Shown here piece after piece: positions 6,467-6,638 of a stretch of DNA of 6,638 nucleotides (position 1 is the stretch's first letter; each line of letters starts with the position of its first letter). Below the pieces are notes generated by a model that searched no databases, had not been told where the DNA came from, and saw nothing but the letters and a program-made list of their open reading frames with translations. This DNA is from Betaproteobacteria bacterium (GTDB lineage Bacteria; Pseudomonadota; Gammaproteobacteria; Burkholderiales; Casimicrobiaceae), in the NCBI GenBank assembly GCA_025355395.1, contig JANXZT010000333.1:1-6638 (forward strand), in the 5' to 3' direction. Both the position numbers and the translations under genes were made by a program.

Positions 6467-6637
6467 TCAGGCTCGACCTAACAGGCAGCGTCGGACCACG
6501 GCTTTCGTCTCGCGGAAAATGCGAACGTCTCCAACTGGCCACAACCGGTCACTCATGGTGATCTTTGCCGAGCCATTGCCCCACTGGTTCGTGCCAATGA
6601 TCCCCGGTGTCCCGACAGCGGTTCGCGCCGGCGTCAA
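6467..6637 (-). CDS. Possible C-terminal fragment of an unrecognised gene
   Basis: A minus-strand frame is open from the right edge to TGA 6469-6467, giving 56 residues with a protein-like composition (for example GIIGTNQWGNGSAKITMSD and RLWPVGDVRIFRE) and roughly three quarters G/C at third positions. I do not recognise the family. The stop lies 128 bases before the Yip1 start, so the two could share a strand and possibly a transcript. A short + frame from ATG 6519 is also open to the edge, so strand assignment is not secure. Confidence 0.35.
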   Translation of the reverse strand: MTPARTAVGTPGIIGTNQWGNGSAKITMSDRLWPVGDVRIFRETKAVVRRCLLGRA

Positions 6638-6638
6638 A

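Noticed and set aside
6519..6638. + strand frame from ATG 6519 open to the right edge
   Set aside because: No ribosome binding site and no recognisable domain; the opposite strand looks slightly more gene-like, though neither is secure.

Overview
The window is GC-rich, tightly coded bacterial chromosome that looks like ordinary core or lightly accessory sequence. The RppH-type Nudix hydrolase, DUF4331 protein, Yip1-family membrane protein and DAGK/metallophosphoesterase pair, with strong G/C bias at third codon positions, suggest a betaproteobacterium, probably Burkholderiales. This placement is inferred from gene content and codon style, not from a marker gene. I saw no rRNA, tRNA, CRISPR array, insertion sequence or phage gene.

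Layout from left to right: (1) a DUF4331 protein on +, cut by the left edge and closed by a clear Rho-independent terminator at 1433-1462; (2) a weakly structured gap of about 250 bases, then a small charged helical protein on + (1712-1963) that I do not recognise; (3) a minus-strand cluster read from right to left: a short ORF resembling the N-terminus of a PAP2 phosphatase (3747-4037), a diacylglycerol/lipid kinase (2830-3750) and a calcineurin-like metallophosphoesterase (2018-2827). The first junction is a 4-base GTGA overlap and the second a 2-base gap, and both downstream genes start with GTG; (4) a divergent + gene (4102-4833) encoding a zinc ribbon, one membrane helix and Sel1-like repeats; (5) a gap of about 310 bases with a perfect 9-bp inverted repeat, then rppH on + (5146-5700); (6) a convergent minus-strand Yip1-family membrane protein (5775-6338); (7) a possible C-terminal fragment of another minus-strand gene at the right edge.

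Functionally, the minus-strand cluster reads as a lipid phosphorylation/dephosphorylation operon. Its PAP2 member lacks all the catalytic motifs of that family, so it is either decayed by internal deletion or a retained short membrane protein. rppH starts 5'-end-dependent mRNA decay and looks independently transcribed. The other genes are poorly characterised envelope-associated proteins (secreted DUF4331, membrane Sel1-repeat, Yip1). I found no convincing new multi-gene system. The most checkable oddities are the truncated PAP2 ORF, the mini-ORF abutting the Sel1 gene, and the inverted repeat upstream of rppH.
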